The notes under the pieces were generated by a model. The model did not search any database, had not been told where the DNA came from, and worked only from the letters and a program-made list of their open reading frames with translations. Shown in pieces: positions 37,020 through 47,945 of a stretch of 64,000 nucleotides of DNA. A program made the translations under genes and the position numbers. The DNA is from Mytilus galloprovincialis (Eukaryota; Mollusca; Bivalvia; Mytilida; Mytilidae): NCBI RefSeq assembly GCF_965363235.1, contig NC_134842.1:30566958-30630957 (forward strand). The letters run 5' to 3'. Position 1 is the stretch's first letter. The number at the start of each line of letters is the position of its first letter.

Positions 37020-38600
37020 TTTGTAAGTCATTTTAGCTCACATGGCTAATAGGGTCAAGTGAGCTCTTCTAATCACTTGTTGCCAGTCGTCTTCGTCGTA
37101 CGTCGTCGTCGTTAACTTTTACAAAAATATTCTCCTCTTTAACTACTAACTTAAACAAACTTTAAGCAAACTTAGCCGCAATCATCATTTGGGTTTACGA
37201 CGACGACGATGTCTAGTTTAACAAAATGTGTCTGATGACCTAACAAATCAAATAACATGGCCGCCATGGCTAAAAATAGACAATAGAGGCAAACAGTAGA
37301 TTTTGGCTTATATCTTTGATGCCACTGCTGGTGGACGTTTCGTCCCCGAGAGTATCACCAGCCCAGTAGTCAGCACTTCGCTGTTGACATGAATATCAAT
37401 TATGTGATCATTTTTATAATTTTTCTGTTACAAAACTTTGAATTTTTTGAAAAACGAAGGATTTTCTTATCTTCCTTATTAACTTTTTTGAATTTAGGGT
37501 CCTCAATGCTCTTCAACTTTGTACTTCTTTGGCTTTACAACTTTTATGATCTGAGCGTCACTGATGAGTCTTATGTAGACGAAAAGCGCGTCTGGCGTAA
37601 TAAATTACAATTCTGGTACCTTTGATAACTATTTGAAACAAAAGCATGAAGAGCAAATCTGACGAAGTAAATTTGTAAAGGTCAAAATTTATCTGTCCAG
37701 AAATTTTCAGGCGAATTGAACAACAACCCATTGTTGGGTTTCTGCTCCTGAATTGGTAGTTTTATGGAAATTCTGCTGTTTTTGGTTATTATCTTGAAGA
37801 TTATTATAGATTTAGATAATTTGTAAACAGCAAAAATGTTCAGCAAAGTAGGATCTACAAATAAGTCAATATGACCAAAATGGCCAATTGACCACTCTAG
37901 GAGTTATTGTTCTTTATAGTAGTTTTTTTGTAATCTTACAAAAATCTTCTCCTTTAAAACCACTGAGACAATTTCAACGGAACTTGGTCACAATCATTAT
38001 TAATGTATATAGTTTTAAAATTGTGTCCGATGAACCCACATGCTAACCAACATGGCTAACAACATGAACAAAGCTAAAAAAAAAAAGAACTTACGGGTAA
38101 AATGCAGTTTTTGAAAGCAATTAGAGCAAATTGACGGAGATCAAAATGTTCATCAGGTTAAAATATATTTGTCCTGACATTTAAGGAAAAATCAGGTAAA
38201 TTTTTGTTGGGTTGCTGCCCCTGAAAAAGGAACTTTAAGGACATTTTGTGGTTTTTGGTTATTATTTTGAATATTATCAAAGATAGAGATAATTTGTAAG
38301 TAGCCATTATATCTACAAATAAGTGTGCATGGTTCATACAAAAAAGTCTGCATGATTAATATGGTCATTTCCTTTAAAGTCCAATCTAACAATTTTTCAT
38401 AATTTTTTGTAATCTTTTAGAAAAGTCTTTTCCTGAAACAACTGATACAAATTTATCCAAACTTGACCACAAATAAGCATAAGAGTATTCAGTTTTTAAA
38501 AATGTGTCCGATGACCCTGCCTGCCAACCAACATGGCAGACATGGCAAAAAAATAGAACACAGAGGAAAACTAGAGCAGAAATATAACGGTTGCATTATT
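37020..38600 (+). repeat. TTTTAGCTCAC bivalve repeat, tandem units, family C nested inside
   Basis: Starts TCATTTTAGCTCACATGGCT / AGGGTCAAGTGAGCTCTTC, with a TCGTCGTACGTCGTCGTCG stretch. About three tandem internal units follow. Each carries a 'AAAATGTGTCTGATGACC'-like block, an 'ACATGGC' block and 'TTGTTGGGTT(T/G)CTGC(T/C)CCTGA' with 'TTTTTGGTTATTAT'. Unit 1 is interrupted by a family C copy at 37321-37630. This is a common molluscan repeat. The frames at 37389-37625, 38192-38392 and 38463-38695 belong to it. Confidence 0.8.
37321..37630 (+). repeat. Family C repeat nested in the TTTTAGCTCAC repeat
   Basis: From CACTGCTGGTGGACGTTTCG (GTCCCCGAGAGTATCACCAG follows) to TTCTGGTACCTTTGATAAC, with 'GACGAAAAGCGCGTCTGGCG' at about 37579. 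Confidence 0.8.
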
Positions 38601-38919
38601 CCATGCATTATTGTAAAAAATATATCATGTGAGCGACACATGCTCATTTTCGAATAAGGAAAGTTGAGTTTGGCACATGTCTGTGCAGACTGCAAGCAAA
38701 CACTTGCTGCAATTAATCATATATATATATATATATTTGTTTTAAGTTTCTTCTTTTTTCAAAAGAAAGTTTATTATGATCTATACTCATTAGTGTTGAA
38801 TTAATTTAGATTTTTTACTTGATAATTATTAGCAGATGCGTAGTTATCTATATTATTATGAGCATTGTCATTGTATGTAATAGTAAAACAATGTATTCTT
38901 GATATGCATTTTATTTCAG

Positions 38920-39300
38920 ATGTATCATACCTTCACTGCTGTATTTTTCTTAGTGTTAATAAGTGTTACCATCGGAAGTAGATGCACACAATGTACAGCC
39001 GAAGGGAAACAACGTACTGGAAATTCAAGTTTTCAGATTAAAGACGGATGTTGGGAATATAGTTGCTTTTGTAACTGCGATGGAAGTTGGAATTGCCCTA
39101 CTGAGGATGCAAGGGACGTCTGTTGGGGGACACACTTGTTTTCTACATGCGGACATTGTCAAGTAAGAGGATACATGTACAGGGGAGACAGTAATTTTAC
39201 ATATAAAGACGGCTGCTACAGGTTTTTCTGTACATGCAACTGTGATGGAAGTTGGAATTGTCCGCCTAGTCATAAACACTATCTTTGCTATAATAATTAA
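38920..39300 (+). CDS. Secreted double CDGSW-repeat cysteine-rich protein, gene 1
   Basis: Single coding exon, 126 residues, stop TAA at 39298. The start is the ATG directly after the acceptor TTTATTTCAG. The frame stays open seven codons upstream, but that stretch is intron, and the sister genes start at the same ATG. Residues 1-21 form a signal peptide (hydrophobic VFFLVLISVTI). The mature protein is two repeats, each C-x2-C-x18-C-x4-C-x-C-x-C-x5-C-x8-C with CNCDGSWNCP, giving 16 cysteines. The spacing is identical in both repeats and across the family. The pattern is reminiscent of von Willebrand C-type modules, but it has only eight cysteines per repeat, so I do not assign a known family. 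It is one of three tandem sister genes. Poly(A) signal at 39714-39719. Secretion to haemolymph, byssus or shell matrix is possible but unknown. Confidence 0.8.
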   Translation: MYHTFTAVFFLVLISVTIGSRCTQCTAEGKQRTGNSSFQIKDGCWEYSCFCNCDGSWNCPTEDARDVCWGTHLFSTCGHCQVRGYMYRGDSNFTYKDGCYRFFCTCNCDGSWNCPPSHKHYLCYNN

Positions 39301-39364
39301 ATTACGATTTTAATTTTATTTGATCTTCTTTGTTTCGTCATAATCAAAGTATTTAGAGCTTACA

Positions 39365-39620
39365 AAGCCAGGAGACTGCATGTCATTAATTTTCGTGTGT
39401 TACTGTTTATAGTATTTTGTTTATATTCATATTTTTCATAAAAATCAGGCTGTTAGTTTTCTTGTCTGAATTGTGACAGATTTGCCGTTTCGGGGTCTTA
39501 TATAGCTTTGTGCAATTGTCGAAAGCCGTATAGTTACCTGCAGTTGTTACCTTCTTTGTAATTTGGTCTCTAGTGGAGGGTTACATCATTTGTTATAATA
39601 ATTATACCACATCTTTTTAT
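39365..39620 (+). repeat. Family A repeat in the 3' UTR of gene 1
   Basis: Diverged copy: TCAGGCTGTTAGTTTTCTTG, TTCGGGGTCTTATATAGCTT, GAAAGCCGTATAGTTACCTG, ending TACCACATC. A matching copy lies after gene 2 (46650-46910), so it was in the unit before duplication. Confidence 0.65.
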
Positions 39621-39713
39621 TTTCATAGATAAACTTTATTTTGTAGGCAATGCAAAGCAAATGTTGTATATTCCAGTACTACTTTTGTCGTTCTGGTTAT
39701 CGTTGATTCTCTC

Positions 39714-39719
39714 AATAAA
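39714..39719 (+). terminator. Poly(A) signal of gene 1
   Basis: AATAAA in the block CGTTGATTCTCTCAATAAAA. The same block lies after gene 2 (46994-47012). Confidence 0.55.
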
Positions 39720-39759
39720 ACATACCTGCTGCATATAATATAACACCACATACTTAATA

Positions 39760-39910
39760 TAGCTTTTATAGCTGACTATGTGGTATGGGTTTTGCTCATT
39801 GTTGAAGGCCGTACGGTGACCTATACCTATAGTTGTTTATGTCTGTGTCATTTTTGTCTCTTGTGGACAGTTGTCTCATTGGCAATCATACCACATCTTC
39901 TTTTTTCTAA
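39760..39910 (+). repeat. Family A repeat, 3' part
   Basis: Holds 'GAAGGCCGTACGGTGACCTA', TTTTGTCTCTTGTGGACAG and the end CATTGGCAATCATACCACAT. Confidence 0.75.
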
Positions 39911-40009
39911 TTAATACTTAGTTCATGTAATCAAGAATCATGGATACACTTTTGTAACCGGAAGTTTATAATATTCGGCTTGCTTGAAATTATGGATGAA
40001 CGAAATTAT

Positions 40010-40380
40010 AAACAGGACATAATAGACAAAAAAAAAAACGCACTTATAACCAAAGAAAATAACAATTAAAACCAAGGAGTAAAAAAAGACTCGTAAAACC
40101 ATAAGACATTTACATCAACAGTCATAAATAAAAAAATAAGAAACAATACGAACTCCACTAAAAAGCGCGGGAGTAAAATCAGGTGCTCCGAAAGGGTAAG
40201 CATTTCCTGCACCGAATACGACACCCGTCGTGTTATGTCTTTCTTAAGTCCGGTAATGATGGGAGGTAATGACTGAAGAAGAATATCAGATATGATTTCA
40301 GACACACTTTCGTCATAATGGCCAATCAGCTCATGATTGCGACCGTAAAATGTCGTGAGTGATGACCTTAATTTGATCGA
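40010..40380 (-). mobile_element. RT retroelement C-terminal and 3' UTR remnant
   Basis: On the minus strand the RT C-terminal end is visible: YGRNHELIGHYDESVSEII (near 40290-40345), then SDILLQSLPPIITGLKKDI and a hydrophobic 3' frame to 40066. The 3' UTR has 'CTCCACTAAAAAGCGCGGG' and 'CCGAAAGGGTAAGCATTTCC'. It links the 3' UTR fragments elsewhere in the window to an RT-coding family. Confidence 0.7.
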
Positions 40381-41355
40381 TTCATAGGCCTGTCAAAACT
40401 AGAGAAATGCGATATTCGCCGCCAATTACATTGTACATGTAGAATACGAAAGCAACGACTACAAATAACCATAAAATAAAATAAGGAGACGTGTTATGTG
40501 TTTTGATTGCCAAAGAGTCAATTATTCAGCGGAGTCTAAATGACGTTTATTTAAGCAATAGGTCAACAAACTGCCTTTATCAATAAGCACCAATGAATAT
40601 TAATGCAAAACTTTGTAATTCACTCTCAGTTGACAAAGTATCGCGCCATTTTAACATATAAGGAGTCAATATTTGAAATAACGTATGCATACAAGGTGCG
40701 ATAGTATGTATGCACTTATGTACCAATAGTGCCAAAGGTCCAATAAGATTTGCTTATCCTTTCAAAGCACTTGAAATCTCGTCCCGTTTTATTAGGTTTG
40801 TGTTTCTCAGTATAATATTTATCGGTACTTTGTGTTTTGTGTATTGCTGTTTGTTTGTTTTTTTCGTTTTGTCAGTTTATTTTCAAATTGTTGGTTTGAA
40901 TGTCCCTTTTTCCTCGGTTTTTCTTGAAATTGAATGTCATGTTTTTTATTATTTAAATGTTTGCGAAACAAAAACTGCTTTCATTACCGGAGTACCTGAG
41001 TGTAAAAAAATGTTGATGGGAGTTGCTAAATCTTTTCAATTTTTATGAAATATTGTGTAAGTTGCAATTGTTTTTTATGATCTTTCTTGGGGGGTTATGA
41101 TTTTGTATTTCGACAATTTTATCATTTCCCCCTTTGTTTGCTAGACTTTGTCTTAATACGATATATCAATCAACTCACAAGAGCGGAGCGTAAAATCGAC
41201 AGTTAACCAGTGCTAAATATTTGGGTCTGTTTGATTGTGTTGGATGAATTAATAGTGAGCCATGATCGTCGGAATGCAAACATAAAGTGATGGTTTATTA
41301 AAAGTGTCAATTCGAGTATTCTGCTCGGCAAAAAATCTTTTCAACAACTCTTTGA
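40381..41355. other. Spacer between duplication units, nothing recognised
   Basis: AT-rich. The 112-codon frame at 40710-41048 is hydrophobic with no domain. Its end resembles the 3' UTR of the RT family (GAATGTCCC...), so it may be repeat-derived. Confidence 0.4.
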
Positions 41356-42459
41356 AAGATCATTATGTGGCTTGTTACAAGACAAAATGCTGGTCTTTGA
41401 AATACGTTCTTTTCTAATTCATTGTATTCGAAATATGGATTGAACTATTTGCAAATGGACGTCACGCATAAAACAATCAATTATAGTCAATGACTTCTTT
41501 AACAAGTTGCAAACATTGCATTTTGAGGAGAGTGAGATATCAATTTAATCGTTCATTATCTGTATTATTGCTTTTCTCCTTGGTTTTGTAATTAACGTTT
41601 ACAGTTCAACAATCCTTTCCTTTTTTTATAATTATAATATCAAATAATTATTTATTTCTATTTTACGGTTTTGGCACGTAGACCAACACACTTAAAATTT
41701 ACCATGAAGTAAGAATAAAACTGATTTTGCAGATTTTCCCTTTCATTTAACAAGACGAAACACTTGCTACATGTAACATGACATCAAGAGAAAGAGCAGA
41801 TATACACAAACTGATGCACAAATGATATATCTTAATAGAATTAAATCAGTTGTTTATAATTTAAATGAGAAACCTTTTTTTACATGAATTCCTAATTAAA
41901 ATGTGTCATTGCTGTATTTATGATTCGAGTTGGTAAGTTCTTAACGCATTTTATCTTCAAATTTTATTAACTTTTAAATAATTACAATGTATAATAATGA
42001 TTATAATGATTATGATAATAACAATGCTAATTTCATATTTGATGTCGAATCAAATCAGTGGTTCAGGAAATTATCATAAAATGCACATAAAATCAAGGTT
42101 TTTATATATATATAAAAAAAAAGACACGCAGCGATTCTATTTCACCTCAATTCAGACATGGATCAAGAATCTGTTTGGATGCTCCTGAAATTGGTTTTAA
42201 TTTTATGGCTTATTTCTAAACAGATCACTAACTTATTAACACCACAAGACATCCAAAACCGCAAATTTTACCAAATTGATAACTTTTTTTGTTTTTATTA
42301 CAGAAAAAAATAAACAAAACAACAACTTATTTTCTAAGGGAAGACTCATGTGCACAATGATAGTAGACAAAGTTATTGATATTCAAACTGAAATTATTAA
42401 ACAGAATACATTTGATGTAATTTTCTCTGATATTAATCAAAGGAATTCACAAACACGTT

Positions 42460-42700
42460 CATCGTAAAGGTTTAACCTCGTTGCATTTTGGCACCTGTCC
42501 CCAGTCAGGAGCCTCTGACCCTTGTTAGGCTTTTATGTTGTTTAATTTTAGTTGAGTTATGTGTTATAGAGCTGATGCCCACCTCTGGTTGCGGGATTTT
42601 CTCGCTGCGTTGAACACCTATTGCTGGCCTTCAGCTTTTATATGCTGTCCGGTCGGGTGGCTATCTTTTTGACATATTCATCATTTCCATCATCAATTTT
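42460..42700 (+). repeat. Family B repeat
   Basis: Holds TTTAACCTCGTTGCATTTTG, CCCAGTCAGGAGCCTCTGAC, GGTTGCGGGATTTTCTCGC and 'GACATATTCATCATTTCC'. Not present at the equivalent place in unit 1. Confidence 0.7.
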
Positions 42701-42953
42701 ATCGTAAATAATTTTTCATTTTTGTGCAATTTATTGTTAAATACAACTTATTGCCGTTTTATGGTAAAAGGTTGCTCACATTAACTGGTTATATTCTCTT
42801 GCAAACAATGTACCGGTATTATAACATGATAATATGATAAAATGTAATTACAACATTAAAATTGACATTTTCATACAAATTGTCCAATGCGTCATTGTAT
42901 TTGAATGAAGTTTAATTGTACATGATTCGAATTTAAAATTCACGGTTAACTAT

Positions 42954-44463
42954 AACGTTGCGCACGATGTTCCTACAACACGACGTTACACCACCACGTC
43001 AAAGAGAGTTTTCTGAAACTTTTGACGTACACTTATTCAATTTGCAAGTTTCATTTGCTTTTTTTATGTAGTTGGTTGATTCAAAAGCTGTCTCTATTAA
43101 TTTTGTGATGTCTATTTACCATGAATTTATTTACCTCAAATTGTGGAAATCGATTAAATAATTTTTACCCTTAATTCACCTTAAAATGGTGTATTGTTGT
43201 AAGTAATGAACTTGAAGGAAGGAAAAATGGGACAGAAGTATACGGTTTTCAATAAATGAATGATAACAAAACTTTAATCGCAGGCTGCTAAAATTGCATG
43301 GTGCATATCATCTGTCATTGTAAATTTTTCATATCTTGATTCAACCCTAATACAAATATATCCGACACTCTGCAAGTAAATAAAAACATATTTACCCTTG
43401 ATTAATTTGAATTGAATTGTATTAAAAATTTGCTTGACACATAACTTGTAGAAATACAACCATTAAATAAAATTATTATAACCCGATCTTGAAAATTATT
43501 TTCCCAGTCATTTGAAGTTGCTTGCTTTAAAAATGTACTATTATTTTTAAATTTCACCACGCGATTCGTTTTAAGTTTAACAATGGTACAAATTTTGCAC
43601 ATGTAACGTCGAAAAAAAAGCGTTTGTTTGGATTTTTCGACGTTTTTCGACGTTTGGACAAAATGGCTACCGTTTTGTAATGTTTCGTAGCATTTTATTC
43701 CTGTAAGACCCAAACATGCAGTTAATAAAAAAAAAATCTATACTTTATGTTCTTTTCGTGTATCTAACTTTTGTTTTGGTAAATTATAAATTACTTATTG
43801 AAATATCAGGTAAAAAACCCGCATGAATTGCTTGGACAAATGAAATATCAACTTGGACAAAATGGCTACCGCTTGAAAAACGACTGTGTAGAGATGGTTT
43901 TATAGAATCTACAATTTTGAACTCACGAACATTTAGGCAAATGTTTGTTCTTTCGGTAGATGTTATAACTATCTCACATTTTTTAGACAATTTTAGCTAT
44001 GTCTTCTCATAAAACTACCTTTCAGCCGTTAAGTCAACGAAAAACGTCATTGGACATTTTTCTTATTCCAGTTTAATATGCAGCCACCGAGTCAAACGAA
44101 ATTCGACAAAAGAACGGCTTTAACTGAACCAAGACCTGACACACTTCGTTGCCTCTGCCAAGTTTCGGGAAGATCAGAGAATAAGAAATAGGATCACTAT
44201 ACATAAGAGATAAAACAGTTGTTCAAAAATGTAACGTTGGACATCCGTTTTATTCACATAGCTTTGTTGTTTTGATCCTCAAATATACTAGATATTACTA
44301 AGCATATGACCAAGAGCTATAAGAACATAAAGGAAAACATATACTGAATTAGTTTTTATAGTGGTTAGTGTTTGTTAACATTTTATTTTGTTTTGCGGAG
44401 GAAATTTCGAAGATTCTGTTTTAAATCATAGGGATTGTAGGAACGAACAGCGTGCGTGACGTT
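42954..44463. mobile_element. 1.5-kb TIR DNA-transposon-like insertion
   Basis: Left end AACGTTGCGCACGATGTTC followed by CTACAACACG. The right end, reverse complemented, is AACGTCACGCACGCTGTTC followed by GTTCCTACAATC. It is flanked by TAT on both sides (42951-42953 and 44464-44466). In duplication unit 1 the empty site reads ACTGTACGTTGTAGTTAC at about 34708, against ACTAT[element]TATACGTTGTAGTTAC here. I see no transposase. The interior has two near-copies of TTGGACAAAATGGCTACCG (43654, 43852), and minus-strand frames at 43402-43713 and 43784-43990 lack a recognisable domain. It looks like a non-autonomous element. Confidence 0.7.
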
Positions 44464-44584
44464 TATACGTTGTAGTTACTTTGAGATCCTTCGATGAACT
44501 AACAGCTCAACAAAATCATGACATAGTATAATGGAACACCACCCTTTTAAACCGCCAAAAAAATTCATGTACATATATTAAATT

Positions 44585-44735
44585 GTGAATGGAGATGGGG
44601 AATGTGTCAAAAAGACAGCAACCCGACCAAAGAGCACAAAACTATCAATGGGTCCTCAACACGGCGAGAAAACTCAGCACTCAGAGTCGGGCATTCACCT
44701 GGCCCTTAAACAGAAATGTGTACTAGTTCAACAAA
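44585..44735 (-). repeat. Family B repeat, reverse fragment
   Basis: Holds GGAGATGGGGAATGTGTCAA, 'GGTCCTCAACACGGCGAGAA' and 'GAAATGTGTACTAGTTCAA'. Counterpart of 35085-35235. The 75-codon frame at 44585-44812 is derived from it. Confidence 0.7.
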
Positions 44736-45415
44736 AATGTCACCTCGCTCTAAACCACATAAATAAACTAAAATTAAAAACTTTATACAAAAAACATGCA
44801 CTAAAAAATTGAACATAGTGTATTCATATCATTTCCGTTGTACCATAACAATCCCGCGGAATATGTTGTATCGAACAAAATATTATCAGTCTTTTTACAT
44901 AAGGTCCTAACTTAATTGATAGGTTGTTTATTGTTTCACTTTGATTCAGACTGTTATGTTATATCATTAAAAACGGTTTTTTTTTAATAATTAAAAAAGT
45001 GCGTTGATTTATAACTTATCTGTAGCTCGCTTTCAACAGTTGACTTTTATACGTCTAAGCACTTATTATAACTTATCAACGAATTATATATAGGAGCAAC
45101 ACAATGGCTTCAGTATTTGTTGCAAGATCTGATTACTCTTCCGGGTAAACTCAATCTTTTATTTTCTATGTTTTTTCATTTTATTGTTGATTTTTCCCTT
45201 GCCGTTGACATTTCGATTTTGAATTATGTATTTGATTTTACCTTTGTTTTTTTCGCCTTACGTGTATTTCAAATTATAATTTACAATAATAATAGATCCA
45301 AATATTAATTGTTGTAATTTGAATGAATTTTAAATGTCAAACAATAAAAACTAAAACCGTATCTCAATTAAGTGTTAGTTATATATAATTTTACTGTTAT
45401 CTTTTTACGTAAGAG

Positions 45416-45486
45416 TATTTAAAGTTATGAAATCACGTTAAGTATCATGAATAGATTCACACAGAGTTTCACTAAACACAAACAGG
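45416..45486 (+). promoter_or_regulatory. Core promoter and noncoding exon 1, gene 2
   Basis: Counterpart of 36550-36626. It has CAGAGTTTCACTAAACACA at 45462-45480 and donor ACAGG|GTATCTTA at 45486/45487. The TATA box of gene 1 is altered here (TTATGAAAT). A TATTTAAA at 45416-45423 might substitute. Intron 1 is 45487-46210. Confidence 0.5.
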
Positions 45487-46210
45487 GTATCTTAATTCTT
45501 CTTTATTCATTTTTGTTGAGGAATATTTGAATTATTCCGAAATTTATATGTTGTACTTATACAATTATTTATTCATCATTCAAATTGACATAATTCAAAT
45601 TTGTAATATTTTTGATTGAACAAAGTGTTATTTGTTAATTTCTTATACTGTAGATAGAAGTACCATTTTTTCTGTATCCGTTATGAATTTCTAATGTAGA
45701 ATGATAAGTAAACAGACAACAAATTTATGATTTAAAAAACATACGTATACATAAAGGTAGAATCAACTTTTTCTTCTGTTAAAGATTTTTCTAGAGAAGA
45801 GGGAATGTTGACTACTACATCTGAGAATACATATTGAAATGAACATTCATAAATCTTAAATTGAAAGCGGTATTGTTGTTTGTTTGTATATTTGTTAGTC
45901 TTTTTTTCATTTTATAACTGTTTTGATAAAAAAAGAGCTTTTTCGGGTCTAATAAGGAAAGTTGTGTTTGTCACATGTCTGCGCAGACTGAAAGCAAACA
46001 CTTGGTCATATAAATTTTCTTTTTTTTTTGTTTAAGTTTTTTTCTTTTTTTAAAAGAAAGTTTAATATGACCTATACATATAAGAGTTGAATTAATTGAG
46101 ATTGTTTCCTTAAACATTATTAGCAGAGGCGTATTTATCTATATTATTATGAGCATTGCCATTGTATTTAATTATACAACAATGAATTCTTAATATGCAT
46201 TTTATTTTAG

Positions 46211-46671
46211 ATGTTTCATACCTTCACAACTGTATTTGTCATAGTGTCAATAAGCGTTACAATTGCGAATAATTGCACACATTGTACAGCCGAAGAGAAG
46301 CAACGTACGGGAAATTCAAGTTTTCATTTTCAAGACGACTGTAGGGAATATAATTGCTTTTGTAACTGCGATGGTAGTTGGAATTGCCCTACTGAAGATG
46401 TAATAGAAGTCTGTTGGGGGAACACTTGTTTTCGACATGCGGACATTGTTAAGCAAGAGTATACATGTACAGGGGAGTCAGTAATTTTACATATAAAGAT
46501 GGCTGCTTCCGATTATTCTGTAAATGCAACTGTGATGGAAGTTGGAATTGTCCGCCTAGTCAGAAATACTATCTTTGCTATAATAATTTTAAAAATGTTG
46601 TTGTTTTTTATTTTGATCTCTTTTGTTTCGTCATAATCGAAGTATCAAAAGCCTGTATTTCATTAGCATGA
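46211..46671 (+). pseudogene. Double CDGSW-repeat gene 2, frameshifted
   Basis: The ATG follows the acceptor TTTATTTTAG, as in gene 1. The signal peptide (FVIVSISVTI) and the first eight-cysteine repeat (CNCDGSWNCP) are intact. One nucleotide is missing relative to gene 1 near 46420 (GGGGAACACTTG against GGGGACACACTTG), after which the reading frame runs into an unrelated tail ending at 46636. The second repeat survives in the shifted frame (MYRGVSNFTYKDGC onward, CNCDGSWNCP at about 46530), but its stop is also lost, so that frame runs on to 46671. As it stands the gene could encode a single-repeat secreted protein with a foreign tail, or it is simply dead. A sequencing or assembly error is an alternative for the 1-nt gap. 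Poly(A) signal at 47007-47012. Confidence 0.75.
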
Positions 46672-46910
46672 TAAGTGTCCGTGTGTTGCCGTTTATTACG
46701 TTTGGTTTATGTCATTTTTTTTTCATAAATCAGACCACTAGTTTTCTAGTTTGAATTTTTGTTTTAAAAATGTCGTGTCGGGGCCTTATATAACTGACTT
46801 TTCGGTATAGTTAAATGTTGAATGCCGTATAGTAATCTGTAGTTGTTAACTTCTATGTCATTTGCTCTCTAGTAGAGGGTTGTCTTATGTGCAATGATAG
46901 TTATATCATA
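46650..46910 (+). repeat. Family A repeat after gene 2
   Basis: Counterpart of 39365-39620: TGTCGTGTCGGGGCCTTATA, GAATGCCGTATAGTAATCTG, GCTCTCTAGTAGAGGGTTGT. Confidence 0.6.
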
Positions 46911-47006
46911 TTTTATTTATTTTTATTTTTGTGTGCAACGCAAAACAAAAGCTAGAACTTCCTGTACTACTCAATCTTGTCGTTCTGATTATCGTTGATT
47001 CTCTCA

Positions 47007-47012
47007 AATAAA
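47007..47012 (+). terminator. Poly(A) signal of gene 2
   Basis: AATAAA in the block GTTGATTCTCTCAAATAAAA, matching gene 1. Confidence 0.5.
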
Positions 47013-47059
47013 AAAAAAATGTTATGTGTAATCTAACACCTCATTATTTTACTTGATAA

Positions 47060-47260
47060 AATTGAAAATGGAAATAGAGAATGTGTCAAAGAGAAATCAA
47101 CCCGACTAAAGAAATGAAAACAGCCAAAGGCTACCAATTGGTCTTCAACACAATGGAAAAATCCCGATCCCAGAAGCAGACTTAAGCTGGCCCCTAAACA
47201 AAAATATTTACTAGTTCAATGAAAATGAACGTCGTACTAAACTCAAAAATATATAAATGA
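47060..47260 (-). repeat. Family B repeat, reverse copy
   Basis: Starts GGAAATAGAGAATGTGTCAA. Also 'GGTCTTCAACACAATGG', CTGGCCCCTAAACAAAAATA and TTTACTAGTTCAATG. Confidence 0.7.
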
Positions 47261-47639
47261 AGTACACAAACACAAGACTAACAAAGACCAGAGGTTCTTG
47301 ACTTGGGTAAGGCGGAAATATATCGTGGGGTATAATTTTGTCAGCTTCCAACCTTTCCTCCATACCCCTAGCCAATTAAGAGAAACAAAAACACAACAAT
47401 ACGCAAAGAAAAACTCAGAATAAACGAAGTTCGAGTCTGATATCCGGTAACAAAAGAAAACTAAGCCAATGACAATGTTATATAATTAACAAAGGACTAT
47501 TAGCAGTTACTGACATGTCATAGGACTTTAATAAAGCTGATTGAAAGATTATATTTTCATCATTTGAAAATTAAGCACAACCACTCCCGTTAGTGGTTAA
47601 GTATTATACCATCATAAATTATACTAAAAAAAACATTAC
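47261..47639. other. Intergenic, nothing recognised
   Basis: No supported feature. Confidence 0.4.
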
Positions 47640-47945
47640 CGTATCATAACTCTTACATTCAATGCTCTAATTCCTTTCACGGATTTGGCTATACTTTTTG
47701 GAACTTTGGGATTATGCAGCTCTTCATCTTTTATATAAGCTTTGGATTTCAAATATTTTGGCCACGAGCTTCATTGAAGAGACATGTATTGTCGAAATGC
47801 GCATCTGGTGCAAGAAAATTGGTAACCATAATGGTATTACATGTTATGCTAATACTTCTACAAGGTCCTTGCCTCTAATGGAGGACTAATAGTTCCCGAA
47901 GATATCACCAGCCAAGTATCAATCACTACGATACTGACACGACAA
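47640..47945 (+). repeat. Diverged family C-like repeat
   Basis: Holds ATTTGGCTATACTTTTTGGAA, GAGCTTCATTGAAGAGACAT, 'GTCGAAATGCGCATCTGG' and, past it, CCGAAGATATCACCAGCCAAG. The order resembles family C units with the start of another unit attached. Confidence 0.55.

Larger units (their letters stand above)
36627..38919 (+). other. Intron 1 of gene 1, expanded by repeats
   Basis: About 2.3 kb against 0.7 kb in gene 2. The difference is mainly the bivalve repeat at 37020-38600. The last 270 bp before the acceptor (38645-38919) match 45950-46210. They include a (AT)n run at 38719-38736 that is missing in gene 2. Confidence 0.6.
33190..39735 (+). repeat. Segmental duplication, unit 1
   Basis: Matches 41360-47030 in order and orientation. 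Paired landmarks: TGCAAGACAAAATGTTGGT (33226) with a near match at 41382; 'GCTGTATTTATGATTCGAG' (about 33690) with about 41910; TACGTTGTAGTTACTGTGAA (34712) with 44467; TTTAAATGTCAAACAATAAA (36474) with 45331; the exon 1 region (36570-36640) with 45420-45500; the coding exon and poly(A) site (38920-39719) with 46211-47012. The units differ by repeat insertions and small changes, so the duplication is not very recent. Confidence 0.8.
41360..47030 (+). repeat. Segmental duplication, unit 2
   Basis: Second copy of 33190-39735 with the same order and strand. It lacks the MITE at 34771 and the 1.5-kb TTTTAGCTCAC repeat, and gains a family B copy at 42460-42700 and the TIR element at 42954-44463. 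Confidence 0.8.

Noticed and set aside
38899..38919. Seven extra codons upstream of the gene 1 ATG
   Set aside because: They are the polypyrimidine tract and acceptor of intron 1. Sister genes start at the aligned ATG after the acceptor.
42954..44463. Minus-strand frames at 43402-43713 and 43784-43990 as a transposase
   Set aside because: Short, with no DDE-type or other recognisable motif, and interrupted. The element looks non-autonomous.
44585..44812. 75-codon plus-strand open frame
   Set aside because: It lies within a reverse family B fragment that also exists at 35085-35235 with a different frame.
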